From the NCBI GenBank assembly GCA_022496205.1, contig WTXD01000008.1:372001-436000 (forward strand): DNA of 64,000 nucleotides, read 5' to 3'. This DNA is from Gloeopeniophorella convolvens. Its lineage: Eukaryota > Basidiomycota > Agaricomycetes > Russulales. Below are positions 10,255 through 24,300 of the stretch, piece after piece. The translations under genes were made by a program, and so were the position numbers. The notes under the pieces were generated by a model, which saw only the letters and a list, made by a program, of their open reading frames with translations, was not told the DNA's origin and did not search any database. Positions within the stretch are counted from its first letter, which is position 1; the number at the start of each line of letters is the position of its first letter.

Positions 10255-11874
10255 TTACTTCTCCAGGTCGTCCGCGCTGAGCTTGCGGTACGCGCCACGG
10301 CGGCCCGCAATCACACGGCGCGCCCAGCGCAGGCCGCCCAGTGCAACGAACATCGCCGTGAAGAGCACGAGCAGGATCACGCCGTACAGGACGAGAGAGC
10401 CGTTGCCGGCCGCGGCGTCGACGGGCTCCTCCAGCGGCGTCTCGAGCGCAGCCGCGGGCGGGGTGATGCCCGCTGCCGCCTCCGGGGCAGCCTTCTCCGG
10501 GGAAGCCTTCTCCGTCGCGCTGGCAGGGAGGAGCGATGAGGTGGGGACAGCCTCGTCATCGTCATATTCCTGAGAAACAGACATTTTTATTCGCATGATG
10601 GACTTTATACAGATAAGCAGCTGGCTAGAGCTCAGCGTGGAGGGGTACCTCTTTGCCTTCTTCGTCCAAGTCGAGAGGGAGCTAAGGGAGGCGGGTGTCA
10701 GAAGTAAAATTGGAGAGAACACGGCGAACATACCTCGCCGCTGTCGACAATGGTGACGTCCTCAACGGGGCGATCTTGCCTGCCCTTTGAAACGTCCTCT
10801 GAAAAACGGATGAGAAGACTAGTCACGACCGTATTCACGTGAACCAACCAATTTTGTAGACGATGTCCATTCCCTCAAGAACCTTTCCGAACACGACCTG
10901 AGGAGGGCGTCAGTGGAATAGCGTCAATCATTTAGTGAGATACGCACGTGCTTGCCATCGAGCCAGGGGGTGAGGACCGTGGTGATGAACTAGTACGAGT
11001 TAGACGGCACTCAAACCCTCAACGCGTCTCACTACTTACGAACTGAGAACCTTGAAATGGTGTCAGTAATTGTCAAGGGAAAGAGAGTAGAATGTTCTCA
11101 CCGTTAGTGTCCTTGCCAGCGTTAGCCATCGAGAGGAGACCGGGGATGGTGTGCTTGAGCTTGCTAAAGCACGCACATAGGCGTTAGAGAACATAGACTC
11201 AGAACTCAGAGGCTCGCGTACAAGTTCTCATCGGGGAAGCGATCACCGTAGATAGACTAGAGCGCACTTAGAAACAGCGTTGCACGAACAACACAAACCG
11301 GGCTCACCTTTCCGCCAGTGCCATCACCACGGGCTACACCGTATCAGTCAGTTTCCCTAGCCTTACCCAAAGCATAAAAAATATGAACTGACTGAAGTCA
11401 CCACCCTGGATCCTGCCACGTATGTCTGTGAGAAACCTATTCCAGAGCGCGCAGGGGAACGTCCACTTACATGAAACTTTTGATGACACGGTGGAACTTG
11501 GAGCCCTTGTAGCCATAGCCAAGCTCGGTGCCGTCCTTCTTGATACCGGTCGCCAGCGCGCGGAAGTTCTCCGCCGTCTTGGGGACGGTCTGCACAACAC
11601 CATCATTCAGTAGCAAACCCACTACACGCGCGGGCACGACATACGCCACCGAAGAGGCCCAGCACGACTGCACAGCAATCAACGTCATTCAGAAGTGGCT
11701 AAGAGAGGTGATAGGGATTCACGCACCACGTCCCAGGTCCTCGTCGCCGTGCTTAATGTCGAAGTAGACCTTGCTCGTGATGCGTGGGCCGCGCCCAGCC
11801 TCGACCGGCTGCGCGCAGAACACCGCCGCGAGAGTGACGACGACAAAAATGAGAGACGCCTTGGCGAAGAACAT
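10255..11874 (-). CDS. ER cyclophilin (peptidyl-prolyl isomerase) with C-terminal membrane anchor
   Basis: Cyclophilin B-type PPIase of the secretory pathway. Thirteen exons (minus): 11874-11727, 11667-11645, 11589-11471, 11412-11393, 11333-11308, 11256-11222, 11163-11102, 11050-11040, 10989-10948, 10897-10849, 10798-10734, 10681-10649, 10569-10255; exactly 315 aa. The signal peptide [19 protein letters not shown] is followed by [15 protein letters not shown]. The active-site set is intact: FHRVI, QGGDF, MANAG, QFFITT, WLDGKHVVFG. Past the PPIase domain comes an acidic linker, an Ala/Pro-rich segment and one transmembrane helix ([19 protein letters not shown]) with a basic flank [12 protein letters not shown]. 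Five exons are 35 nt or shorter, the smallest 11 nt. The anchor implies an ER-membrane or secretory-membrane PPIase facing the lumen. Confidence 0.9.
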
Positions 11875-12172
11875 AGTGGTGGGTGGAGAAAAGCTAGGGT
11901 GCTTGCGAGCCGGGCGCGGGTTCTCGTAAGTACGCGAGCGACGACGTGGCGCGGCGGATGCCGGGGACGTGGCAACACGCAGTCCACGTGCAAGCAGGAG
12001 CAGCTTGAAGCAAACTTGAAGCGCGATGGGGCGCGTCCGACTCGGGTGGGTAGGTAAATAACACTTCGAGGCGCAATTGTGATATATATACATGCAGATG
12101 AAAGAAATGATGTACGGGATGCATAAATAGAGTATTGAATACGAGAGCTTCGTCGGGCGGCCCTCTGGCCGC

Positions 12173-14926
12173 TCATCGCCTGCGCCGACCCCGCCCCGTC
12201 GCTCTCCTTGGTTGCGCGTGAGCGACGCGGGGAATAGGTGGGATAGGTGGGATGGGAGGAATAGGCGGGATAGGACGTATCGGGGGAATGGGTGCGTACG
12301 CCGGCTGGAATGGGTCCGGGAACGCTGGTAGATACTGCATCAGTGGAAATGCAGGCAAGTCCGGGGCTCGCCGTCGCTCTTCCCAATCTAGGCGAGCCAG
12401 GTGCTGACCCAGCTCCCGGGCTCCTAACATGCCATGTGCTAAGATGCGGTCCATTAGATTGGGGGGCTGAGGGGGGAACGGCATGACCGGGTGCGCTACG
12501 GGTACGTGGGCGTTGTTTGCATGATGGACTCGAACGAAGCCGTGCGGGAAAGGCAACGGAAGCATTCTTCCCCCAGGCAAACCTGGTCCTCGCCTACCAG
12601 GACCATCGGGCGGTACCGTTGGCCGCGCTGGCAGCTCCACTCGAATATCTTCATCCTGAACATCCGGATGCAGTTCCTTGTACTCTTTCAGAGCCTTCTC
12701 GGCAGCGGCAGCCACCTTCAATCGTTAAGATGTCACAACGGCGCCCAGGATGACAGAGTCACTTGTGCCCACCTCGTCGGCGTGTCTAATCTCGACGTTC
12801 TCCCAGAGAGGACACTTCTGTTTCGACCCGCTAGGACGCTGTACATTGTCATGGCGCTGCCGAGGTTGACCCTGAACCAAGTCAGAACCATTTCCAGTGA
12901 TGCAGAAACAAACCCACAGGCTGTTCCGAGAAGTGGTCGTAGCCTTTGATGATAGATCGACAGACATAGCAAGACATCGTGCGACACTTTGGACAGACCA
13001 TCTTGTTACACTGGTAATGAAGTCAGTCACATCCACTTCCTAAAGTAAAGGAACGTACACCGTCTTCTTTGACGAACACTTTGGGAGACCGTAAGGGCCG
13101 AAGAGAATGCGAGTAGGATCAGAAGCTTACCTTGTTGGCACTGTGGACAACTGCGTGTCATAGCTCGAGCTGTTACGCGTCATGTGTAAACGAGTTGACC
13201 TGCGAATATGGCAGAATGGACGCACTCATTGCTTCTTCGATGGCGTGCTTCCCGCCCAGCTTCTTGTCCTCTTCCACCTCTGGCAGTGTATCAGAGCTTG
13301 GCAGACTCGCCATGATGAACCTGGCGACAACGCACCTTCACAAGACTTCGGGAGATGGTCCTGGACATCGGGGATGAGCAGGCAATAATTGGTGCTTGCT
13401 CAAAGCCTCACCTCTTTCTTGCATTTCCTGCAGCTAACCTTCCCACAGTCTTCGTTCTGACACCTCAGCACTTTGTCTGTCTCGAAGTCTGCATCTATGA
13501 CGACTTTGAAGTCGCAGAATGGACACTCTTCAAGACCTTCAATGCCCGCCTTCTCGACATCGCGACGTTGGCGAACGCGCTCGAACAGTCCGAGGAGTTT
13601 CTCCGGGAGGATGCGGCGCAGTTCAGAGTCGGGGAAAGGCATGTTGCAGCCGGAGGTGTCCATGCAGACCAAATTCGAGTCCTGCTCGCCTAGCCTCGTG
13701 GACGCATAGCTTATCACGCACTCCGTACAGAATAGGTGCGTTTCTGGGCACTGGATCATCTTGCTCTGCAAAAAAAAGTTAATGGAATGTATGCGACGGG
13801 TTTCGAACGCCTTACGAATGGATAGTTTGAGTAGCAGCAGCCGCATTCGATTCCCTCTCCTTGTACCCCCTCGTCTTCACCGGGAGGTTCAGAGTTGGGT
13901 TTGGATGCTGGCTCAACAAGGTCTCCCTTTCTAAGCCTCCCGACAAGCCAAGCGTGCTCCTTATCGATTGCTTCCTTGTCGCGTAAGCGCGCCTTGCCAT
14001 TCTTTTTCGCTAGCGAGACCGAGACCGGGATAGCAGACTTTGGCTTCGCTCCCGCCTCCAGAAGGTAGAGGTACGTTGGCGCGTAACGGCCATCATGCAG
14101 AGTAAGAGCGTCAGAGATCAACGCATGGTCGGTGTTAGGAAAGTTGCCATATAGGTATTCCTTTACCAAACCGATTTAGCGCATCAAATCCTCGTATGAA
14201 GCCCCCAGAGCTGACACGTACATAGCAGTACGTCTTGTAAGCTGCCCCGACATTCTTGATTGCATGGATGCGCCCATAGTCTATGTTTGCGTAGCTTTCC
14301 TCTGCGGGAGGGGAGGCACCAGTTACGCCTTCTATGGCCTTTCCTTTCCCTTTGGTGTCCCTGGGATAGGATGGATCCTCGAAAAGATAATGAAGGACCA
14401 GGTCGAGGAGGTTGCCGGAGGACGCAGAATCGTATTTCTTTACCAGACTGTAGACGTGCGCAGGCAGAACATCGGGAACCACCTCACACACCTGCGCAAC
14501 AATCTCGTCGTGCGACACTTGCGGAGTGTCAGGTATCCGAATGACTTCTGCGGAGGGCGCCGGGCGATGTTTAGGGGCCTGGCTTCCCGATCCAGAGGCA
14601 GAGCCAGCGTTTCTAAGGCTGGCACGCGACGATATCAGCACGAGGACTACGGACGCAGACATGCTATCGCACCTCTTTTCCCCGGAGGGCCTCTGTGAAT
14701 AGGTTGGCCGTTTATTTTTCCTGGAACTAGGACCTGGCTGCAAGGACGGCGAGTCCTGCTTCTTCGCCCTTTTGCGCGAGCTGCCTTGACTGTCGGTAGA
14801 GTCTGTGAGCTCGATCACATCGTCCTCGTCTGGAAGGAATAAAGGGTCGCGTTTGCGGCGTAAAGGGCGGTAGGCGAAAGCAAAGTCTCGCTCGGGGGAC
14901 GATGGTATTTCAATGACTTCTTCCAT
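12173..14926 (-). CDS. RBR E3 ubiquitin ligase, RNF216/TRIAD3 type
   Basis: RING-between-RING ubiquitin ligase. Exons (minus): 14926-14222, 14160-13816, 13765-13412, 13360-13336, 13279-13226, 13169-13131, 13078-13059, 13010-12918, 12871-12773, 12715-12173; 758 aa. The acidic N-terminus contains two SIM-like hydrophobic/acidic stretches (EVIEIPSS, DVIELTDS). RING1 is CGCCYSNYPF...HLFCTECVISYA; the IBR is ECPFCDFKVV...CRKCKKE...HLPKSCEE; RING2 is CPQCQQVFVKEDGCNKMVC, then CYVCRSIIKGYDHF, the last block being typical of RNF216. By alignment with RNF216 the catalytic Cys is the one in NKMVC. The C-terminus is Pro-rich with PPI repeats. A further 54-nt stop-free intron (GTGCGATAGC...CCAG) may interrupt exon 1; if so the protein is 740 aa. 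Confidence 0.88.
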
Positions 14927-15367
14927 TGCATCAAAGTGACATGAAAGAAGAAAGCGAGCGTCGGCGAAGTGTAGAATCCGGAAGCACTTCGGTTGCCTGG
15001 TACAGTTCTGGGAGGTTGAAAGAAACCAGCATGAAAATCGACAACGATCCGCTTTTGTGAGGCTTTGAGAATGTTTTGGAAAAGTGTGGAGGGACTCACT
15101 GGTCAGGGCGCTGTGGTATTGGTTTCAGCCTAGTGCCACTGGCAGTGGCTGCGCCAAGCCGCGCTGCGTCCATGGGCTATGGCACCGGCGGACCGTGAGT
15201 TTGGCGCTTGTGATGACACCATCACGTGACCGTGACGCCTCGTGAGTGAGTTTGCAGAAAGTTGCTCTTTGCTTCACGCAAAGTGGCAGGACTCAAGTCC
15301 ATGGAGCATGGAGTTGCTCAGCAATTTCGGAAAAATCTCCAAACTCTATTGAATTCCAAACGTCGTA
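14927..15367. other. Intergenic between RBR ligase start and F-box gene end
   Basis: Contains the upstream region of the RBR ligase and the 3' flank of the F-box gene. No coding sequence seen. Confidence 0.5.
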
Positions 15368-17281
15368 TCATGATGTTACAGGATCAACGTTGCGATGCTC
15401 GCACATCGCATTCAACAGTATAATGTCTACTCGAGTGCAGACCGGGGCCGTAGCGGGCCCAATATTCGGAAACGTTACTTCAAGTGTTCCATCAGCACGG
15501 CTCACAGCAGAGGCCGCAGGACAAACCCAGTTCTGTGCGAGCAAAAAGCTTGCTGAACGCGGCCGAAGCTGTTTATCAATGGAAGTCCGGTATAGTTGAA
15601 CACGGCAAACCCATAGACATTCTGCAGATAAGCGTCTGTAAAACACATTTCCGTGGTAGCCGATATGAGATGCGACATACATGTCTACTCCGAGCGGCAC
15701 CCCCATCGTCACCTTATCCCAGGTTAACCCCCACTTGCCGACTCTGCCCGTAGCGAGCCAAAGCTCCTTCACTTGGTCCTCTGTGATGGAGCAGTCTTTG
15801 ATCCGGAGAATGAGCTTTGGTAGACCATCATCGGGAGCGACGCTTTGATGCTGTTCAAGGCAACCATTTGAGTGGAGCGGAACTACGTCAAACGTCCCTG
15901 TAACGTTGCAGTTCCGTAGAAAAAGATGTTCCAGTCGAGGTAAACGTCCCAGAAGTCGGAAGAAGTCTAGTGGGAGACGGTTGTCGAGTCGGTCTTCTGA
16001 ATACATTTGACACAGAGAGGCAAATGTGTCTCCGATGAGGCAGATCACTCTGATGGCCAACGTTGGGTGCAGCATAAAGTTGAGGTCCTCAGGACAGTGG
16101 TGCATAGATGTCAACTCTAAGATGAGATAGTCAACCGAATTGAAGGGAGGCTGAGATATGATCCACTCGAGGAACTCGATAAGGTCAATATCTTCGTCCT
16201 GTATACAAGAGAGGGAGAGGGAAAATGGGGCGTCGTGCCATCCTGTGGAGAATGGACTCGCCTTGAACGCCATGGTCCCGATCTGTTCGTTCTCATCCTC
16301 GTCGAATACGTAAAAGTGATGGTAAGGTGGATGGTTTCCGTAGTTGATATCCGGACGAGAGAAATGATGAGAGACGATGCTCTTGATTGACTCTAGATCG
16401 GTGTCATCTTCGACGGCGAAGGACAATTGGAAGAAGACATCCAGTGGAAGGACGAGGTGAGTTAGGAGATCCGCTGCCTCGGTGATGTGTCCTTTGAAAT
16501 CCAGCTCTTGTAACTGGGGCATATGTAGGATCCAGTCCGGAACTTCATCAGTATTTGGCGCTGCGTTGAACAGGTGGAGTTTGCGGAGGTTGGGCATATT
16601 TGAGAAAGCCTCCATTAGAAGTCGCAGAGGCGGGCGGTGTGGCACGGAGAGGTGAGCAAGTTCGAGGTGAGTAAGATTTATGAGGGACTGGAATAGTGCC
16701 CAGTCGAAGCTGCAGGCTCGAAGCGCTAGTGAACGTAGGGATGGCATATCTCCACGAAAGAGACTCCCCGGAACTCCACAAGAGGTGACCTGGTTGTCAA
16801 AGCGTAAGCTTCGCAAGTTCGGAGCAGATCCCGCCTGGAAGTGCGAGACGAATTCGGCCAGCTTGGTGGACGCGCTCCCCGCCATCGCGATTTCGCCCAA
16901 TCGCGCTGGATCTTGTAGGGCCAGGTGGACACATTCCGGGATCGGTCTTGTTCGTATGTCCTGATCAGAGAAGTCTGCCCATATTGTGATAGGACTTGAG
17001 CCTGCCCGGCGAATAAGTTCGGATGTTAAGTTCGGCTCGATTAGGAGGATATTGCTCCATAGATAGGGCAGGTTCAACGCAACTTGCCGCCATCGAGGGC
17101 AGACTTGTATGATGCGGAAAAGGGTCAGGTGCGACGGTGGACCGTCGAATTGGCCCCTGATGACCGCGGAGTGTAGTGAATGGAAGGAGAAGATGATACA
17201 TAGGATCTCGACAGGGAGACGGGAGATGTAGCACGCCCCGTGCGAGTCCGAAGGCGCGCCTCGATCGGGAGACCGTGCCAT
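15368..17281 (-). CDS. F-box/LRR-like protein
   Basis: Long, nearly intronless frame of 637 codons. The F-box-like motif sits near residues 18-75 (ISRLPVEILCIIFSF ... CPRWRQVALNLPYLWSNI), followed by irregular leucine-rich repeats (LRSLRFDN, LRSLALRACSF, LTHLELAHLS, LRKLHLFNA, LQELDFKG, LEHLFLRNCNV). This is the arrangement of the large family of basidiomycete F-box proteins, which are predicted SCF substrate receptors. The C-terminal 100 residues are uncertain. Around 15660-15690 a GTATGT...ACAG intron is likely, and downstream of it a different frame reads NVYGFAVFNYTGLPLINSF, which looks more protein-like than the annotated tail. The start was chosen as the first Met before the F-box. Confidence 0.75.
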   Translation of the reverse strand: MARSPDRGAPSDSHGACYISRLPVEILCIIFSFHSLHSAVIRGQFDGPPSHLTLFRIIQVCPRWRQVALNLPYLWSNILLIEPNLTSELIRRAGSSPITIWADFSDQDIRTRPIPECVHLALQDPARLGEIAMAGSASTKLAEFVSHFQAGSAPNLRSLRFDNQVTSCGVPGSLFRGDMPSLRSLALRACSFDWALFQSLINLTHLELAHLSVPHRPPLRLLMEAFSNMPNLRKLHLFNAAPNTDEVPDWILHMPQLQELDFKGHITEAADLLTHLVLPLDVFFQLSFAVEDDTDLESIKSIVSHHFSRPDINYGNHPPYHHFYVFDEDENEQIGTMAFKASPFSTGWHDAPFSLSLSCIQDEDIDLIEFLEWIISQPPFNSVDYLILELTSMHHCPEDLNFMLHPTLAIRVICLIGDTFASLCQMYSEDRLDNRLPLDFFRLLGRLPRLEHLFLRNCNVTGTFDVVPLHSNGCLEQHQSVAPDDGLPKLILRIKDCSITEDQVKELWLATGRVGKWGLTWDKVTMGVPLGVDMYVASHIGYHGNVFYRRLSAECLWVCRVQLYRTSIDKQLRPRSASFLLAQNWVCPAASAVSRADGTLEVTFPNIGPATAPVCTRVDIILLNAMCEHRNVDPVTS

Positions 17282-19841
<2,560 letters not shown>

Positions 19842-20189
19842 ACCGGTCGCGCTGGGACCTACTTGGATGTTGGTGGTCGCGTTATGGACGATGGACAAAG
19901 GCGGCTGAGGCCCCACACGTTACGCACGCGGTCGTATGTACTTTGATACTGAAATGCGAATAAGCTGTACATTTGCCAAAAACACGACAAATGAAAAGAA
20001 GCCCGCGCCGCTCGACGGAAGCGGCTCTATCTCCCTCAAACGCCACCATGTACACCTATCACCAGCCTTACGCATAGCGCGGAAATTAGAGGCGCACAGC
20101 TGCTCTTCGCGGACGCGGCATCACGCCCGTAAGGGGTCAGGGGCATGCGGCCACTCGTCACTATAGGCTTTCTGTGCGCGCGCGCGCCA
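19842..20189. other. Convergent 3' intergenic region
   Basis: Lies between the ESA1 stop and the stop of the minus-strand small membrane protein gene. It holds two 3' UTRs; no gene seen. Confidence 0.5.
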
Positions 20190-20857
20190 CTACGAAGTTT
20201 CCTGCTCGCCTGGATCGCCGCCCTGAGTGCCAGGCACGCGCCGGCGGATGTGCGCCCCTGCGTCTTCGAAGCTCTCGTCGCGGTCTAGCAGCGCAAACGA
20301 CTCCTCGCCACTCGTGCTACCGCCCGCACCCGACGCCACACGCGCGTGACCGTGTTGGCCGCTTTCCGCGCCCTCGCTTTCCTCGCTCGGCGTCTCCGCC
20401 GCAGCCGCGGCGGCGCCGATGCTTTGCCGCCGGCGGAGTGTTGGCGAGCCGGGCTCGCTCGCGACAGGCGAGAAGACACCGACGCCCGCGAGGCGGGAGG
20501 CGCCGTCCTCCTCGGTCGTAGGGAATGCAGCCGGCGCAGCCTCGGCGGGCGCGGCGCCCTCGGGCGCAAAGGCCTTGTGCGACGTCGCCGCGGTGGGGTC
20601 GCCGAGCGTGCGCGCGATGACGTAGGACGTCACATCCTGTACAATCCCGCGTCAGCCCGCGGTGCGCGCGGAGAATCAGGACAGGGGGCGAATGTGCGCA
20701 CCAGGGACCCGAGGAGGATGGTCGGGATGATGGCGAGGATGGACCAGATGCGGAAGAAGTAAGCGATCGTCGCAACCCAGGAGTTGCTGTCATAGTTCCA
20801 GAGGTAGTCTATGTAGAGGTTCCAGATGTATGCGGGGGCGGCGAGGAGGGACGCCAT
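20190..20857 (-). CDS. Small membrane protein, unrecognised
   Basis: Two exons (minus), 20857-20702 and 20636-20190, give 200 aa. The first exon holds the hydrophobic part: a short segment (LLAAPAYIWNLYIDYL) and a stronger one (ATIAYFFRIWSILAIIPTIL), followed after the splice by DVTSYVIARTLG. The remaining 130 residues are Ala/Glu/Ser-rich and probably disordered, with an SPTLRRRQS phospho-site-like motif. The GTGCGC...ACAG intron is phase 0, and the join SL|DVTSYVIARTLG reads naturally. I do not recognise a family. The compact N-terminus suggests an organelle membrane protein with a cytosolic tail. Confidence 0.6.
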
Positions 20858-21355
20858 GGCGGACGGGATGCTGGGGTGTGCAGAGTCGCAGTTGCGCGAG
20901 GGGCGTCGGCGGTCGGGCGACTTCGCGGCGCGCGTGTACACGCGCCTATGTCGTCAGCAGGCCAGTTGCCTTATCTAGCCGTCAGGCACGTCGACATCGA
21001 GTCCTCGCGCGACTCGTCACAGCCTCTTCCTTCGCTCAGTCAATCACGAGTGTAACACACGAGAGGGCATGCAGTGAGTGAGGATCTAGTTCGATGCAAG
21101 CAGAGTAGTAATACATGTACACCCAAAACGATATCCGTCCACACCCGCCCCAAACTACCATGACGTACTGCCGACTGCGTAGCAGGATTATAGAAATAAT
21201 GAACAGGGAGACAAGGAGATCGAGGCATTAACCACACAGCGATTCGATGTCCGTGAGCACCGGCCGATCCTCGCGGCAGTAAACGTAGCGCGAACCCAGG
21301 GTAGAGCATAAGCAAGATAGCAAGGAAGACAAGCAGGGAGAATGAGGATGCGAGA
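20858..21355. other. Intergenic, promoter of the small membrane protein and 3' flank of CSL
   Basis: 498 bp with no supported coding sequence. Both flanking genes are on the minus strand. Confidence 0.45.
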
Positions 21356-24300
21356 CTAGGGATACATAACAGAAGAAGGGAATACAACGCCGTCGGCCCG
21401 GACGAGAATGATAGGTCGCCGCTTGGTGGGTTGGGTTTCCGGGGGAAGGCATCCGAGTACCTCGGAACACCTCACCTCGACGAACGGCGATGGCTCAGAT
21501 CCAAAGAATACCGACACCGGGTCGGCCTTGGAGAAATTCTCGCCGTAGAGCGTAAGCATTTTCGATGTTTGCGGGCTGGGCTTCGCGAGCATATGTCGCG
21601 TGCCATGACCCTTGGGTGCCTCCGACGCGCGGTCGGGCGGCAGATATTTCACCACGCCAGGGAATGGCGTGACCGGCTTCGACGGTGTAGGGAAGGACCC
21701 CGTCTGCGCGTTCTGGTTGTCGAACAAGACAGGCGGGACATAGAAATTGTACCGGACCTGGTCTGCATTGGAGAGAATGGTAAGCCGATGATCCCAAACG
21801 AGCAGCGAAGCACTAACCTGTGCCGACAATCGTCCACACGCTCGTCTCGCCAATATCCACTTGCCAAAGAGCGCCAGAGGAAACGCCGGCGTCGCTGCCT
21901 GTCTGCCTGCTTCCAGAAGAACCAGCGGACGTAGGGCGCCGCCGCGTCTTGGTCGAGGCACTGCTCTTCGACAAGCCGCCCGCGCTTGATGAGCCGCGCT
22001 TACTCTTCTTGACCCGGCCCCATCGTTGGATGGGAACTCGATTGGTTCGGGACGGGGATGTAGGCTCACTACGGACGGCGGACGAGGATCCTGACCCAAA
22101 GTAGTCGTTGCCTGACCCGTTCGACACAGGAGTTGAAATGATGGGCGACTTGGCATGATGGGCGAATCAGGGCTGCGCGACCCATCTACCCCGTTCTGCC
22201 ACTGGCGTCCCTCCACCGGACGGTAGTGTTGACTTTTTCGCCCATGCAGGACAAGAATGCGCCCGAGGTGCCCGGAGAGCCAGGTTCGGGCGCGCCCTTG
22301 CCAGGTTCGAACACCTCGAAGCAACCTTGTGCAACTGGCTGACAGGATCACCGCACACCTCCCCGGGCGCGCAATACTGCTCGCCGACACCCTTGGAGCC
22401 TTCCTGGGCGCCACCCCCAACAACGGTGGTTTGATGATCAACCTTGCGGATGATGAGCACCGGTGACACGACTCCTGAAGTCAGGCACTGGAGGACGACC
22501 GTTTGATTATAATAGATCGGGATGGGGGTCCCGTTATTCATGAAGGGTATTGCGTTTGGCGGAGGGGATGGGTAGTCGGGATGAGGCGGAGGTGGGGGCG
22601 GTACGTCCATGCCTCCTCCCGGTTTCTCGGCATCTACGATGTACATGACGAATGGGTCTAGAATGGGTTGTAAGTCATAATGAATCAATGGCCTCACAAA
22701 CCGAAAAGGGACGACTTACCCCAACTTGACGTCTTTGCAATGAACGACGGAGTTGATGCACGGTTGCGCTGATCAACGCCCATCAACGGAGCTCCGTCTG
22801 ATCCCTTGAATGAAGAGCCAGAGCCCGACACGCAGAGATACTTGGTTGATACGGTTTGGGAGCGCAGTCGATGGAAGAGCGAGATAGTTGAGCCGTGATT
22901 GATGCACACTACGACAGGCATGCCGTCAGCGCCTTCCGCCACAATGGAGCGAGTGCAATACATACGCTCAAGGTTTTTCGCGCTCTGCCGTTTCTTGCTC
23001 GGCTTGCTAATGACCTTGATGGGTCGGCTGGGAAATGTTCCGATCACCCTCTCGGGCTCATCGTCTCCAGTGGGGGAGATGATCTTGACGAGCGCCTCGA
23101 CCTTTTTCTTCTTCTCGTCCACATCAGAGATAAAGAGCTGCTTCCCAACGCAGCGACCAATGTAGGTTGTCCCCGTGGGTGGGTCGGTGACGTCAAAAGT
23201 CTTGCCTAGAGCAGCCGACCATTCAATGTTGCCCTCCTGACCGGCGGCCTCGCCGGAAATAGAGACAATGACACGAGGAGGAGAGAGCTTCGGCTCCTCG
23301 CCGCGACGCACGACGTCGGACCACCATGAATTGCCAATCATGATTGCTGTCGGTGGGGGACACAAGAATCTACCATTCGAATGGAAGGCGTCAATAAGGA
23401 GTCTGTTTGGAGAACCAACGCGCAATATGAAGACATACCGCTTCTCCGTGCCGTAAGATTTCTGAGCGACCTTACTTGACATGACAATCACGGTGCGTTC
23501 CCCAAAGGCCAGACGGTTCGGCGTCCGAACATACTGGTCGATGTATGGTCTTTTCGGTGTTAAGGCGTCATTAGTTCGGAAAAATGGCGCCGTGGTATTG
23601 AACCCTTACCTGATGAATGTCTGAAGGTCGGTCGCAGCACCCATGCGCATGTGCATCCCGATCCTAGGGCCGTCGACGCCCGGTATGTGCAGGCTCAAGT
23701 CGTTCTGAGGGTTGGGCATCATGTAGCCCATGTCATCGTAGGAGGGACCACCCTCGAAGCGAGAGTGAGTAGCCTGTGGCGGAACTCCGCGGAGCTGGTC
23801 CGGCGCGTGTCCCTGAAGATGAGGCTGGCTGAAGAACGAGTCCGAGGGGAAGCGCGGCATGCGTTCCGAGAACGGCGGAAGAGTGGTGGAGCCAAAGCCG
23901 GACGAGCTGACCCCAAGAGGGAAATCATCGTGCATATCAGACGGAAAGCCGTTCGAGCTGACGGCCGAGGAACGTCGATCCGGGAGCAGGTCGGTGAAGC
24001 TGTGCGGAGAAGTGTAGTCCTGTTTGATCCCGCCAAGAGGACCTGACGAGAAAGGAAGGCCGCCGATAGGATCGTTGGGAGTCAGGGGGGTAGCCTTGCC
24101 GCTGCTGAGAGACGAGGACATGCTGCTCATCATGTCGTAGGGGCCGCCATTGGAGGGGTGGAAGGTAGGCACCGAGTCGTGAGGGAACATGCCGCTGTAC
24201 ATGGGCTCAGAGTTGATGCCGTAACCGGAAGGGGCGGCAGGGGAGGTGTTGGAGCGGATGCGCTGATGAAAGGGCGGCTGCGGGGGATGGAAGATGTCGT

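Noticed and set aside
22131..22441. An intron to explain the CSL frame breaks
   Set aside because: No GT...AG pair of at least 40 nt removes the breaks without deleting conserved trefoil residues; single-base deletions fit better.
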